Below are positions 43,318 through 55,586 of a stretch of DNA of 59,220 bases, piece after piece. This stretch comes from Hylemonella gracilis ATCC 19624 (GTDB lineage: Bacteria > Pseudomonadota > Gammaproteobacteria > Burkholderiales > Burkholderiaceae_C). The stretch is from the NCBI RefSeq assembly GCF_000211835.1, contig NZ_AEGR01000001.1:1-59220 (forward strand). Direction: 5' to 3'. The notes beneath the pieces are model-generated. The model was not told the origin of the DNA, did not search any database, and saw nothing but the letters and a program-made list of their open reading frames with translations. The position numbers and the translations under genes are program-made. How positions within the stretch are numbered: the first letter of the stretch is position 1; every line of letters starts with the position of its first letter.

Positions 43318-43842
43318 ATGGCGATTTATGAACTCGACGGGCACGCCCCGACGCTGGGCACCAATGCCTGGGTGGCCGACAGCGCGCAGGTGATCGGGAA
43401 GGTGACGATCGAGGCCAACGCGAGTGTGTGGTTTGGCACCGTCGTGCGGGGTGATACCGAGCATCTGCATATCGGCAGGGGCAGCAATGTGCAGGACGGG
43501 TCGGTGCTGCACGCCGATGCCGGCGTGCCGCTGCACATCGGCGATGACGTGACCGTGGGCCACAAAGTGATGTTGCATGGCTGCACGGTGGGCGATGGCT
43601 CGCTGATCGGCATTGGGGCCATCGTGCTCAACCATGCTCGCATTGGGAAGAACTGTCTGGTCGGCGCGGGTGCATTGGTCACCGAGGGCAAGCAGTTCCC
43701 CGATGGCAGCATGATCCTCGGCAGTCCGGCCAAGGCCGTGAAGCAGCTCAGCCCGGAGCAAATCGAGGGACTGAGGCGCATCGCTCAGCACTATGTTGAC
43801 AACGCCGCTTTGTACCGCCAGGGCTTGAAGAAAATCGCTTGA
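43318..43842 (+). CDS. Gamma carbonic anhydrase-family protein
   Basis: The 174-residue protein is a left-handed beta-helix (hexapeptide repeats: VTIEANASVWFGTVVRGDTE, HLHIGRGSNVQDGSVLHADA, VTVGHKVMLHGCTVGDGSLI). The His ligands expected for the trimer-interface metal are the His of VLHAD, and both of GHKVMLHG. The C-terminus is a helix (EIEGLRRIAQHYVDNAALYR-like). Homologues include YrdA/PaaY; carbonic anhydrase activity is not assured for all. The ATG at 43318 fits the family; the frame is open upstream to 43087 without similarity. It is followed after 51 bases by hslO. Confidence 0.92.
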   Translation: MAIYELDGHAPTLGTNAWVADSAQVIGKVTIEANASVWFGTVVRGDTEHLHIGRGSNVQDGSVLHADAGVPLHIGDDVTVGHKVMLHGCTVGDGSLIGIGAIVLNHARIGKNCLVGAGALVTEGKQFPDGSMILGSPAKAVKQLSPEQIEGLRRIAQHYVDNAALYRQGLKKIA

Positions 43843-43893
43843 CCCGCATCTGAGCCGATCGCTCCCTACATTGACCTTTATTCAAACTCCAGC

Positions 43894-44898
43894 GTGTCTG
43901 AACTTCACAAATTCTTGTTTGAGGGCTTGCCCGTGCGCGGGTCCCTGGTGCGCCTGGGCAGCGATGCCTGGGGCGAAATTCTGCGCCGCCGAGCGCAGAG
44001 CCTGTCCGGCGCTGAGTCTGACCGCGCGTCCGGTGCTTATCCCCAGCCGGTTCAGAATCTGCTGGGTGAAATGGCCGCTGCGGCGGTGCTCATGCAGTCC
44101 AGCATCAAATTCGATGGCGCGCTGATTTTGCAGGTCTTTGGTGACGGCCCGGTGAAACTGGCCGTGGCTGAGGTGCAGTCTGACCTGCGTCTGCGTGCCA
44201 CGGCCACGGTGCAGGGCGACGTGGCAGCCGATGCGCAGCTTTCTGACATGTTGAATGTGCATGGTCAGGGACGTTGCGCTGTCACGCTGGACCCCAAGGG
44301 CCGCCAGCCGGGCCAGCAGCCCTACCAGGGCGTGGTTCCTCTGACGGAGGCCGATGGTCGAGGCCTGCGCACCTTGTCCGAAGCGTTGGAGCATTACATG
44401 CGACAGAGTGAGCAGCTCGAAACCACGCTGGTGCTGGCGGCCGATGACCAGGTGGCTGCCGGCCTGTTGATCCAGCGTTTGCCCGTTCAGGGCGCGGGCA
44501 ACCTGGAGGGCGAGAAGGGTGTGGAGCAGGCGGCCGAGATGCAGGAGCATTACAACCGCATCGCGACCTTGGCAGCCAGCTTGAAACGCGAGGAGCTGCT
44601 GACGCTGGATGCGGACACTATTCTGCGGCGCCTGTTCTGGGAGGAGCGCCTGCAACGCTTCGAACCACAGCGGGGCGAGCAGGGTCCTCGATTCGCGTGC
44701 ACGTGCAGCCGAGAGCGGGTGGCCGGCATGATCCGCGGCCTGGGACAGGAAGAAGTGCGGGACATCCTGGCCGAGCAGGGTGCGGTGCAAGTGGATTGTG
44801 ATTTCTGTGGCGCCAGCTACCGCTTTGACGAAATCGACGCAGCCCAATTGTTCACCCAGGCGGAAGACCAACCGCCCTCGAGTTCCACGGTGCAATAG
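43894..44898 (+). CDS. hslO: Redox-regulated chaperone Hsp33
   Basis: The 334-residue protein has the Hsp33 substrate-binding domain (LLGEMAAAAVLMQSSIKFDG, LQVFGDGPVKLAVAEVQSDL) and the C-terminal redox switch with the zinc Cys pattern CTCS (C-X-C) and CDFC (C-X2-C). Oxidation releases zinc and activates its holdase function in the cytosol. It uses a GTG start. Its last 47 bases overlap the end of a P-loop gene on the opposite strand. Confidence 0.95.
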   Translation: MSELHKFLFEGLPVRGSLVRLGSDAWGEILRRRAQSLSGAESDRASGAYPQPVQNLLGEMAAAAVLMQSSIKFDGALILQVFGDGPVKLAVAEVQSDLRLRATATVQGDVAADAQLSDMLNVHGQGRCAVTLDPKGRQPGQQPYQGVVPLTEADGRGLRTLSEALEHYMRQSEQLETTLVLAADDQVAAGLLIQRLPVQGAGNLEGEKGVEQAAEMQEHYNRIATLAASLKREELLTLDADTILRRLFWEERLQRFEPQRGEQGPRFACTCSRERVAGMIRGLGQEEVRDILAEQGAVQVDCDFCGASYRFDEIDAAQLFTQAEDQPPSSSTVQ

Positions 44899-45325
44899 GG
44901 CTGGAAGCCCGGTGTGCAAGTCCGCTGAACAAGCGGAACTCGCAATCGGGATCAGCGCAAGTCTCGCAGGGGCCGCGCCAGCGGCCCTCCCTGTGTTCTA
45001 GGGGAATTTCCTGCGGAAACAACAACTGCGTCGCCGCGCTCAGGCGCTGCGGCCCTTGCCCATAGACCACGCCATAGGTGCGGCCCGCCGCACTCAGCCA
45101 TGCGCGCAGTCGGGCATCCTCGGCGCGGCGGAGGGCTTGGCTTGCAGCATCCGGTTGTACGCTCGGGTCCGGCCAGTCCAGACCCATCAGCAGGACACGA
45201 TCCCAGGTGAGAGTCTCGTCAAGGTCTGGTGCATCCAGGAAGGTATGCGCAGACCAGTGCCGCAAGAGAGCTTGCGTCAACCAGCTCTTGCCAGTGCCGA
45301 CGGCACCCAGCAGTGCGACCTTCAT
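44852..45325 (-). CDS. P-loop (ATP/GTP-binding) protein of unknown function
   Basis: The 157-residue protein begins MKVALLGAVGTGKSWLTQAL, a Walker A loop at residues about 8-14. It continues with DAPDLDETLTWDRVLLMGLD, which resembles a Walker B/switch segment, and later has a Cys-rich CETCADPDCEF stretch. GGGAG lies upstream of the ATG. It follows ftsB by 22 bases and is probably the last gene of pyrG-eno-ftsB. Its 3' end overlaps hslO by 47 bases. The small size suggests a compact kinase or GTPase-like protein; no family is recognised with certainty. Confidence 0.7.
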   Translation of the reverse strand: MKVALLGAVGTGKSWLTQALLRHWSAHTFLDAPDLDETLTWDRVLLMGLDWPDPSVQPDAASQALRRAEDARLRAWLSAAGRTYGVVYGQGPQRLSAATQLLFPQEIPLEHREGRWRGPCETCADPDCEFRLFSGLAHRASSPIAPWNSRAVGLPPG

Positions 45326-45347
45326 GCGCGCGTTGACTCCCGGCGAT

Positions 45348-45638
45348 CTATTGATCGATCTGCACGTAGATTTCGTTGGGCTTGACCATGCCTAACTCTC
45401 GCCGCGCTTTCTCTTCGACCATGTCCAGCCCTTCTTGCAGGTCCTGGACTTCCGCAGCCAGCCGCTCGTTCTGTTGCTTGGCCTCTATGTTGCGCTGGGT
45501 TTGAGCTTCCAGCTTATTGGCCAAGGCGGCAACCTGGGGCACGCTGCCGCGACCAAACCACAGCTGCGCGTGCACGATGAGCAGGAGTGCCACCAGCAGC
45601 AGCGGTAGCAGACGGGAAGGGCGAGGCGGTCGTGCCAT
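45348..45638 (-). CDS. ftsB: Cell division protein FtsB
   Basis: The 96-residue protein has one membrane helix (RLLPLLLVALLLIVHAQLWF, about residues 8-27) followed by a periplasmic coiled coil (VAALANKLEAQTQRNIEAKQ, LAAEVQDLQEGLDMVEEKAR) and the RRELGMVKPNEIYVQI tail typical of FtsB. It bridges FtsQ, FtsL and the divisome. I use the ATG at 45638 (MARPPRPSRLL); an upstream ATG at 45710 adds 24 residues without similarity. It sits after eno in a proteobacterial order. Confidence 0.93.
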   Translation of the reverse strand: MARPPRPSRLLPLLLVALLLIVHAQLWFGRGSVPQVAALANKLEAQTQRNIEAKQQNERLAAEVQDLQEGLDMVEEKARRELGMVKPNEIYVQIDQ

Positions 45639-45716
45639 GGGGGATCGTGTCTCGCCTGCCTCGTCGATGGGTCCTGAAGTCAGCGTGTCAGCATGCCGCG
45701 TCCGAAGCAAGCAGGC

Positions 45717-47015
<1,299 letters not shown>

Positions 47016-47088
47016 TTACTCGAAGTTGAAAAACGGTGGGATAGCGGAAGTGGGCAGCGGGTAAACCAGAGATGGTGGTTTCCGTCGT

Positions 47089-49155
<2,067 letters not shown>

Positions 49156-49170
49156 CTACATTCCCGGGCC

Positions 49171-50397
49171 ATGAACGAGCTTGCTGGAAAACACATCGTC
49201 CTGGGCCTCTCCGGTGGCGTGGCTTGCTACAAGTCCGCGGAGTTGTGTCGGCTGCTGATCAAGGCGGGCGCGACCGTGCAGGTCATCATGACCGAAGCCG
49301 CCGCGCAGTTCATCACTCCCGTGACCATGCAGGCCTTGTCCAATCGGACGGTGTACCTGTCGCAGTGGGACGCACGCGAGCCCAACAACATGCCCCACAT
49401 CAACGCGACGCGGCAGGGTGACAGACATGCGGATGCCATACTCGTCGCGCCGGCCAGCGCGGATTTCATCGCCCAGTTGGCGCAGGGTCGCGCCAGTGAG
49501 CTGCTGGGCCTGATGTGCCTGGCGCGCCCCATTGACAAGGTGCCCTTGCTGCTGGCCCCCGCGATGAACCGCGAAATGTGGGCCCACCCTGCCACCCAGC
49601 GCAACCTGGCCCAGGTGGCCGACGATGGGGCCACGCTGCTGGGTGTGGGCAATGGTTTGCAGGCCTGTGGCGAGACCGGGGACGGCCGCATGCTGGAGCC
49701 CGCGGACATTCTGGAAGACCTGATCGCCTTCTTCCAGCCCAAGCTGCTGCGCGGCCAGCGTGTGCTGGTCACGGCGGGGCCGACTTATGAAGCCATCGAC
49801 CCCGTGCGTGGCATCACCAACCGCTCCAGCGGCAAGATGGGATTCGCCATTGCCCGTGCCGCGCGCGAGGCGGGCGCGGACGTGACCCTGGTGGCGGGAC
49901 CGGTGCATTTGCCCACGCCGCGCGGTGTGCGTCGCATGGACGTGCGGTCGGCACAGGAGATGCAGCGGGCCGTTGAGTCCGAAGTGCTCCATGCTTCTGT
50001 TTTTGTAGCGACCGCCGCCGTCGCCGACTGGCGCCCTGCCAGCGTGGCCGAGCAGAAGATCAAGAAGGACGGCAGCGGCAAACCGCCTGCGCTGGACTTC
50101 GTCGAAAACGACGACATCTTGGCTGGCGTGGCGCAGTCGTCGCGCGCGAAGAGCGGCGCGCTGTACTGCGTCGGTTTTGCCGCGGAGAGCCACGAACTGC
50201 TGGCCCATGCCCAGGCCAAGCGCGTTCGCAAGGGGGTGCCCTTGCTGGTGGGCAACATCGGCCCGGCCACCTTCGGTCAGGACGACAATGCCTTGTTGCT
50301 GGTCGATGAACGCGGCACCAAAGAACTTTCCCGTGCCGACAAGCTCAATCTGGCGCGCCAACTGGTGACCGAGATCGCCTTGCGTCTCACGAAGTAA
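49171..50397 (+). CDS. coaBC: Bifunctional phosphopantothenoylcysteine decarboxylase/phosphopantothenate-cysteine ligase
   Basis: The 408-residue protein combines CoaC and CoaB. The flavin decarboxylase half has [18 protein letters not shown], the active-site His region MPHINATR, the PAMN motif ([11 protein letters not shown]) and the catalytic Cys in [12 protein letters not shown]. The synthetase half has [19 protein letters not shown] and [13 protein letters not shown]. It makes 4'-phosphopantetheine for coenzyme A. It starts at the ATG at 49171; the inverted-repeat element ends 62 bases upstream and fills its promoter region. dut follows 16 bases after the stop. Confidence 0.96.
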   Translation: MNELAGKHIVLGLSGGVACYKSAELCRLLIKAGATVQVIMTEAAAQFITPVTMQALSNRTVYLSQWDAREPNNMPHINATRQGDRHADAILVAPASADFIAQLAQGRASELLGLMCLARPIDKVPLLLAPAMNREMWAHPATQRNLAQVADDGATLLGVGNGLQACGETGDGRMLEPADILEDLIAFFQPKLLRGQRVLVTAGPTYEAIDPVRGITNRSSGKMGFAIARAAREAGADVTLVAGPVHLPTPRGVRRMDVRSAQEMQRAVESEVLHASVFVATAAVADWRPASVAEQKIKKDGSGKPPALDFVENDDILAGVAQSSRAKSGALYCVGFAAESHELLAHAQAKRVRKGVPLLVGNIGPATFGQDDNALLLVDERGTKELSRADKLNLARQLVTEIALRLTK

Positions 50398-50413
50398 TTT
50401 TTCCGTTTCTCCC

Positions 50414-50863
50414 ATGCTCATCGACGTCAAGATCATCGACGCGCGTCTGCGCGAACACATGCCCGCCTACGCCACGCCCGGCAGCGCCGGCCTGGACCTG
50501 CGGGCCTGCCTGGACACGCCCCTGACCCTGGCTCCCAATGCCTGGCAACTCGTGCCCACGGGCATGGCGATCCATCTGGCCGACCCCGGGTATGCCGCGC
50601 TCATCCTGCCGCGCTCGGGCCTAGGTCACAAGCACGGCATCGTTCTGGGCAACCTCGTGGGCCTGATTGACAGCGACTACCAGGGGCAGCTGATGGTCAG
50701 CGCCTGGAACCGCAGCGCCACGGCTTTCACCATCGAGCCCATGGAGCGCATCGCCCAACTGGTAATCGTGCCCGTGGTGCAGGCTCGCTTCCATCTCGTG
50801 GACGAGTTCGCCGCGGAAACCGAACGGGGTGCGGGCGGCTACGGATCAACCGGCAAGCGCTGA
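50414..50863 (+). CDS. dut: dUTP diphosphatase
   Basis: The 149-residue protein has all five dUTPase motifs: [16 protein letters not shown] (1), [15 protein letters not shown] (2, 3), [22 protein letters not shown] (4) and the C-terminal [13 protein letters not shown] (5). It hydrolyses dUTP to dUMP as a trimer, protecting DNA from uracil. It is in the common coaBC-dut arrangement. The GNAT gene begins 40 bases later. Confidence 0.97.
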   Translation: MLIDVKIIDARLREHMPAYATPGSAGLDLRACLDTPLTLAPNAWQLVPTGMAIHLADPGYAALILPRSGLGHKHGIVLGNLVGLIDSDYQGQLMVSAWNRSATAFTIEPMERIAQLVIVPVVQARFHLVDEFAAETERGAGGYGSTGKR

Positions 50864-50903
50864 ACCGTTCGCGACGCATCCACACCGCCACAGCCACAGG
50901 CCC

Positions 50904-51341
50904 ATGACACTGCGCGTCGCCCCCTTGCAGCCTGGAGACCGGTCCGCCTGGGAGCGCCTCGCGCGCGGCTACAAGGCTTTTTACAACACGCCCACCACCG
51001 ATGATGAGTACGCCCGCGCCTGGATCCGCCTCTTGAACGAGGAGGGCATCCACGGTCTGGGCGCCTATCTCGACGGTGAGTTGCGGGGGCTGGCCCACTA
51101 CCTCTTCCACGCCAACACCTGGGCGTCGAGCGTTTGCTATTTGCAGGATCTCTACACGGACCCCTCGGTGCGCGGCCAGGGCCTAGGCCGCGCGCTGATC
51201 GAGGCGGTGGCGGACCAGGCCCGGCAGCGGGGAGCGGCACGCTATTACTGGCTCACCCAGGCCCACAACGCCACGGCCCGTGCCTTGTATGACCGGCTCG
51301 CCCATCACGGCGGTTTTGTCCGCTACGACTATTCGCTTTGA
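50904..51341 (+). CDS. GNAT-family N-acetyltransferase
   Basis: The 145-residue protein starts MTLRVAPLQPGDRSAWERLA and has the GNAT motif A VRGQGLGRALIEAVADQARQ (about residues 90-109) preceded by the LQDLYTDPSVRG strand, and motif B-like YYWLTQAHNATARALYDRLA. The target is unknown. I chose the ATG at 50904; the frame is open back to 50829 inside dut. It is the third gene of the coaBC-dut unit. Confidence 0.88.
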   Translation: MTLRVAPLQPGDRSAWERLARGYKAFYNTPTTDDEYARAWIRLLNEEGIHGLGAYLDGELRGLAHYLFHANTWASSVCYLQDLYTDPSVRGQGLGRALIEAVADQARQRGAARYYWLTQAHNATARALYDRLAHHGGFVRYDYSL

Positions 51342-51379
51342 TGGCGGACTGCGTTCAGCGGCCTCGGTGCGGGGCCGGC

Positions 51380-53044
51380 TTACACCGGGTGGTACTGGTA
51401 GAGCCAAGTCTCTGACAGCGTCTGGCCCGCTTGGCGCAGGTAGAGCCGCATGTCCACCGGATCTTGGCCGCTCGCGGTGAGATCGAACGCGGCGCGCCAG
51501 TGGCCCGGTACCCCATTGGGCACGGCCTCGCAGAAGACATTGCTGAAGGTTCCGCGCGAGGCGCTGAGCACGGCTTCGGGCCGCACGCCCCAGGGCAACT
51601 GGCCCAACGGGCCTCCCAGAAACTCCACCACGAACTTGCGCACGCCCCGGGGGCGCTGCTTGCCCGGTTCGCCGCCATGGCCCAGTCGCGTGGCGACGCA
51701 CTGCGCCAGCGCCGCTCGCGACGCGGCCGGTTCGTCGGCGCGCCAGTGCAGCCTGTACTTCAGCCGTTGGCTGCTGCCCGCCTTGGCCTCGGCTTGAGGC
51801 ACCCACATGGCGACGATGTTGTCGTGAATTTCATCGTCGGTCGGGATCTCGATCAGCTGCACGCTGCCCGCGCCCCAGTCGCCCAGCGGTTCGACCCAGA
51901 GGCTGGGGCGGCGGTCGTAGGCCACGCCGTCCAGGTAATGGTCGAAGTTGCGGTCGCGTTGCATCAGACCGAAGCCTCGGGGCGCGCGGTCCGCGAAAGC
52001 CGAGGCCATGGTGCGCTTGGGATTGTTCAGCGGTCGCCAAATGCGTTCGCCGCTGCCCGTCCACAGGGCCAGGCCATCGGAGTCGTGGACCTCGGGTCGC
52101 CAGTCCACGGCGGTGGACTTGTCCGTCTCTGAGAACCAGTACATGGAGGTCAGCGGGGCGATGCCGAGGCGCGCCACGTCGCGGCGCAGGAAGAGTGCGC
52201 AGTCGATCTCCATCAGCACCGCGCCGTTCTTGCCTGTGTCGCGCCGCAGTTCGAAGCGGTAGGCACCGCTGATGCTGGGGCCATCCAGCAAGGCAAAAAC
52301 GGTCACTGGGGCCGTGCTGGTGTTGTCCCCTGGTTTGCCCGAGGGCGGCAGGAACCAGAAGTGGGTGAAGGCAGGAAACTCCTCCGGTTTACCAGCCTGC
52401 GCCACGTCCAGGGCCACGCCACGCGCTGACAGACCGTATTGGTAAAGGTCGCCGATGGCGCGGAAGTAAGACGCGCCCAGAAACGCCACCCAGTCATTTT
52501 TTTGCCAAGGCAGTTGCTTCTGTGCCTCGGCGCCGCCGAGCCGGCTTTCCTGGAAGCGGAACCCCGCGAAGCCCGCGCCGGCCGGAAGCTCGCGTGCCGG
52601 GCTGTCGGCGGGCATGTCGAAGTAGGCCGGGTTGTAGAGGATTTCGCGCGCCTGGCGACCCGTCGCGTCCAGCAGGTGCATGTGCACGGGGGTTTGGAAG
52701 TAGCGACCCAGATGGAAGAAGGTGACCGGGAAGGCGCCGGGCCCTTGCGCGAACAGCGCGAATTCGCTCTTGTAGCGCAGCTGGCCGTGGGCGTCGTAAT
52801 CGATGCGTTCGAGCACGTTGCTGGGCAAGGGCGGCGGCGGGGCGTAGGCCTGAGCGGCCAGGTTCCGCGCGCGCGCAACCAGCTCGTCAAAAGAAAACGC
52901 CTGCGCGGGCCCGTATTCCAGCTGGGTCGGCAGCGCGGCCCATGCGGAACGTGGCAAGGTGCTCCAGGCGCCGAGGGCGCTGATCGCGCCCGCGCCGACC
53001 AGCAGTTGGCGGCGGCTCAAGGTCTCGGGGTTGTCTTGGCTCAT
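51380..53044 (-). CDS. opgD: Osmoregulated periplasmic glucan biosynthesis protein (OpgD/MdoD-like)
   Basis: The 554-residue protein has a twin-arginine signal (LSRRQLLVGAGAISALGAWS, residues about 9-28) and an MdoG/D domain: FSFDELVARARNLAAQAY, the HLGRYFQTPVHMHLL strand region, WFSETDKSTAVDWRPEVHDS, SGERIWRPLNNPK, ending FDLTASGQDPVDMRLYLR. It acts in the periplasm on osmoregulated periplasmic glucans. The ATG at 53044 fits the Tat leader; an ATG at 53071 is also possible. Its start lies 29 bases after the slyD stop, so they form one unit. The Tat route and single-gene form suit OpgD more than OpgG. Confidence 0.93.
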   Translation of the reverse strand: MSQDNPETLSRRQLLVGAGAISALGAWSTLPRSAWAALPTQLEYGPAQAFSFDELVARARNLAAQAYAPPPPLPSNVLERIDYDAHGQLRYKSEFALFAQGPGAFPVTFFHLGRYFQTPVHMHLLDATGRQAREILYNPAYFDMPADSPARELPAGAGFAGFRFQESRLGGAEAQKQLPWQKNDWVAFLGASYFRAIGDLYQYGLSARGVALDVAQAGKPEEFPAFTHFWFLPPSGKPGDNTSTAPVTVFALLDGPSISGAYRFELRRDTGKNGAVLMEIDCALFLRRDVARLGIAPLTSMYWFSETDKSTAVDWRPEVHDSDGLALWTGSGERIWRPLNNPKRTMASAFADRAPRGFGLMQRDRNFDHYLDGVAYDRRPSLWVEPLGDWGAGSVQLIEIPTDDEIHDNIVAMWVPQAEAKAGSSQRLKYRLHWRADEPAASRAALAQCVATRLGHGGEPGKQRPRGVRKFVVEFLGGPLGQLPWGVRPEAVLSASRGTFSNVFCEAVPNGVPGHWRAAFDLTASGQDPVDMRLYLRQAGQTLSETWLYQYHPV

Positions 53045-53073
53045 GTCATCTGTCTCGCCAGTGCCGGCCATGC

Positions 53074-53640
53074 TCAATGCACGGAACTGCCGCCGTCGCC
53101 CTGTTCGTGCAGGGGGGCGATGCGGAAAAAGCCGGTGCCCGCGGTGCCGCGTCCGATTTCTTCCTCGGTGGCTACGCGCACGCCCTCGACTTTCAAGGCG
53201 AGGCGCAAGGCAATGCCCGCCAGCGGATGGTTGCCATCGAGCACCACGTGGTCGGGGTAGATCTCGGTCACGGTGTAGAGCGCGTCGCGCGGGGCGTCCG
53301 GATTGCAGCCTGGGGGCAGGGCATGGCCTTCAAGCGTCATGCCTTCTTCCAGCTCGGCGGGGAAGAGCTCGCGTTTTTCCAGGAAGAGCAATTGGTCGTT
53401 GAAATCGCCGAAGGCTTCCTCGGGCTCCAGGTGCACCGCCACGCTGGCGCCGACGCCGTGGCCTTGCAAGGCTTGTTCGATCTTTTCAAACAGGTCCTCG
53501 CCCCCGATCAGGAATTCGACGGGGTCGTCGAGCACGTCGAGTTCCTCGCCCAGGGTGTCGGTCAGGGTCCAGGTGAGCGCGACCACGCATTGCGGCGTGA
53601 CGGCGTCCAGGCGCTTGTCGTTCGGATAGTCTGTGTTCAT
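53074..53640 (-). CDS. slyD: FKBP-type peptidyl-prolyl isomerase, SlyD-like
   Basis: The 188-residue protein is an FKBP with the insert-in-flap layout of SlyD: CVVALTWTLTDTLGEELDVL, PVEFLIGGEDLFEKIEQALQ, followed by VAVHLEPEEAFGDFNDQLLF and PDHVVLDGNHPLAGIALRLA. It catalyses proline isomerisation and binds unfolded chains; a long His-rich tail for metal is missing (short HEQGDGGSSVH). The ATG at 53640 (MNTDYPNDK) is preferred; an ATG-like start at 53649 adds three residues. It is divergent from the oxygenase gene across 64 bases. Confidence 0.92.
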   Translation of the reverse strand: MNTDYPNDKRLDAVTPQCVVALTWTLTDTLGEELDVLDDPVEFLIGGEDLFEKIEQALQGHGVGASVAVHLEPEEAFGDFNDQLLFLEKRELFPAELEEGMTLEGHALPPGCNPDAPRDALYTVTEIYPDHVVLDGNHPLAGIALRLALKVEGVRVATEEEIGRGTAGTGFFRIAPLHEQGDGGSSVH

Positions 53641-53704
53641 GGGGGACAATTGTCGCCCAAGCTTTTTTCACCCGCGCTGAACCCGTGCACACGAAAGCCT
53701 TCCC

Positions 53705-54892
53705 ATGGATGTGAACCTGCCGCTGACCTTGCTGGGCGGCATCAGCCCCGCCGTTTTCATGCGCCGCTACTGGCAGAAAAAGCCCCTGCTGGTGCGCCAG
53801 GCCGTGCCGGGCATGCAGGCCCTGCTCACGCGCGCGCAGCTCTTCACCCTGGCGGCACGTGAAGACGTGGAATCCCGTCTGGTGACCTTGCACAAGCGCG
53901 GGCGCCAGGAAAACTGGGGTCTGCGCCGCGGTCCCTTCGCGCGACGCGACCTGCCCGCGCTCAAGCCCGCCACGGGCGATTTCTGGACCCTGCTCGTGCA
54001 GGGCGTGGACTTGCACGACGAAGCGGCGCACCAATTGATGCAGCAGTTCCGCTTTGTGCCCGATGCGCGCCTGGACGATTTGATGATCAGCTATGCCGTG
54101 CAAGGTGGCGGCGTGGGGCCGCATTTCGACAGTTACGACGTGTTCCTGTTGCAGGCGCATGGCAAGCGGCACTGGAAGATCGGCAGCCAGCAGGACTTGA
54201 AACTCAAGGCCGGTGTGCCGCTGAAAATCCTTTCCAACTTCCATCCAGAGCAGGAATTCGTGCTCGAGCCGGGTGACATGCTGTATCTGCCCCCACAGTA
54301 CGCGCACGATGGCGTCGCCGTGGAAGGGGAGTGCATGACTTACTCCATTGGTTTTCGCTCTCCCAAGGCTGGCGGGCTCGCGCAGGAACTGCTGCAGCGC
54401 TTGGCGGAGGATGCCGCCGAGGGGATGGACCCTGCGTTCGCCGATCTGCTGTACCGCGACCCGAAGCAGCCTGCGGTGGACGCGCCGGCCAGTCTGCCCA
54501 GCCCGCTGCTGCGGTATGCACGCCAAGCCGTGGAGCAGGCCTTGCGCGATCCGCGGGCCGTGGCGCGTGTGCTGGGCGAGGTCTTGAGCGAACCTAAGCC
54601 TCAAGTGTGGTTTGAACCGCGGTCCCAGCACGCCAGTGGCGAGCCCTTGTCCGCGTCTGGGATCGTGCTGGACAGGCGCACGCGCATGCTCTACGACGAG
54701 GCCCGCCTCTACATCAACGGGGAGAGCTACCTCGCTTCCGACGACGATGGCGGCCGCGACGTCGCGCTGCTGCGGCGCCTGGCCGACGAGCGCCGCCTGG
54801 GCGCCAAGGAGGTGCGCGGACTCAGCCGCGCTGCTCGCGAACTTCTCGCTGACTGGCGAGACTCCGGCTGGTTGCACGGCGGATCCGCTTGA
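53705..54892 (+). CDS. JmjC/cupin ribosomal-protein oxygenase (RoxA/YcfD-like)
   Basis: The 395-residue protein is a 2-oxoglutarate/Fe(II) oxygenase of the YcfD (RoxA) type. The iron facial triad is visible as HFD in GGGVGPHFDSYDVFLLQ and the distal His in LPPQYAHDGVAVEG. The N-terminal FMRRYWQKKPLLVRQAVPG and the C-terminal winged-helix-like half (YLASDDDGGRDVALLRRLAD) match. YcfD hydroxylates an Arg of ribosomal protein L16. It starts at the ATG at 53705 and is followed by about 350 bases of intergenic DNA. Confidence 0.92.
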   Translation: MDVNLPLTLLGGISPAVFMRRYWQKKPLLVRQAVPGMQALLTRAQLFTLAAREDVESRLVTLHKRGRQENWGLRRGPFARRDLPALKPATGDFWTLLVQGVDLHDEAAHQLMQQFRFVPDARLDDLMISYAVQGGGVGPHFDSYDVFLLQAHGKRHWKIGSQQDLKLKAGVPLKILSNFHPEQEFVLEPGDMLYLPPQYAHDGVAVEGECMTYSIGFRSPKAGGLAQELLQRLAEDAAEGMDPAFADLLYRDPKQPAVDAPASLPSPLLRYARQAVEQALRDPRAVARVLGEVLSEPKPQVWFEPRSQHASGEPLSASGIVLDRRTRMLYDEARLYINGESYLASDDDGGRDVALLRRLADERRLGAKEVRGLSRAARELLADWRDSGWLHGGSA

Positions 54893-55241
54893 GGAAGGCG
54901 CGCCTCAGATGTCGTGCCGCTCTCAAAATTGGAGCGCTCGGGTGCAACCGCACGCATCGTGCCGCCTCTTATTTGAAACTGCCGTCATCTTGAATCGATG
55001 TACACCCGCCTGTCGGGCGAATTGTTTCAAGGGTTACTACGAATTTATTTTGTATGACGGCAAAAAAAATCCAGAACAGCGCATAAAATTGCGCCCCAAT
55101 CCGGGTCGTGTGAGCGGGTCGGATTACCAGTGTGGTGCATTGATGGGGCGCGTCTAGGCGGCCTGCCATTTCATGTGTGCCACATCGGGTGAAAGTTTTT
55201 TTTGTTGCCGCTCTTTTATTCACTCTCTAAATTCAACCATT
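54893..55241. other. Intergenic region, about 350 bases, with one doubtful small frame
   Basis: The middle part (about 55000-55090) is richer in A+T than the surroundings. A plus-strand frame from the ATG at 54909 to 55157 (82 codons) has GAGGAAGG 10 bases upstream and contains FKGYYEFILYDGKKNPEQR, which reads like a small beta-hairpin domain, but its first half is unlike protein. No clear promoter for the Ala-rich lipoprotein gene is seen. Confidence 0.4.
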
Positions 55242-55457
55242 ATGAAAAAGTCTCTTGCTCTGATCGCCGTGATTTCCGCCGTGGCCCTGGCTGCTTGCGG
55301 CAAGAAAGAGGAAGCCGCTGCTCCCGCCGCCGCTCCGGCTGCTGCTGAAGCTCCCGCTGCTGCTCCGGCCGCCGCCGCTCCCGCTGACGCCGCCGCCGCT
55401 CCGGCTGCTGCTGCTCCCGCTGCCGCCCCGGCTGCCGCTGAGCCCGCCAAGAAGTAA
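55242..55457 (+). CDS. Short Ala/Pro-rich lipoprotein
   Basis: The 71-residue protein has a 17-residue signal peptide with lipobox LAAC (Cys18; MKKSLALIAVISAVALAAC), a charged KKEEA and then 45 residues of Ala-Pro repeats (AAAPAAAPAAAEAPAAAPAA and so on) ending AEPAKK. The mature part is a flexible, probably extended rod anchored in the outer membrane. Many Burkholderiales have such abundant small lipoproteins, and their role is unclear. The codons GCT, GCC and CCC alternate without strict repeat. A strong terminator follows. Confidence 0.82.
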   Translation: MKKSLALIAVISAVALAACGKKEEAAAPAAAPAAAEAPAAAPAAAAPADAAAAPAAAAPAAAPAAAEPAKK

Positions 55458-55495
55458 TCTTCGGCTCCGAGTAGGCGCTTCGAGCGCCGAAAGAC

Positions 55496-55527
55496 AAAAA
55501 GCCACCGCATTGCTGCGGTGGCTTTTT
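55496..55527. terminator. Bidirectional rho-independent terminator
   Basis: AAAAAGCCACCGCA, loop TTGC, TGCGGTGGCTTTTT forms a perfect 14-pair stem including A/T arms. It ends the Ala-rich lipoprotein transcript and, on the other strand, the dapA-bamC-mipA unit. Confidence 0.92.
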
Positions 55528-55586
55528 ATTTTTACCCGTGCCCCGTGCTGCCCCGTGCGCGTGGAGCCACGACCTTGCCCTTCCAG

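Noticed and set aside
43838-43871. Possible heat-shock (sigma-32) promoter before hslO
   Set aside because: CTTGAC and CCCTACAT are present but the spacer is 20 bases, too long for sigma-32.
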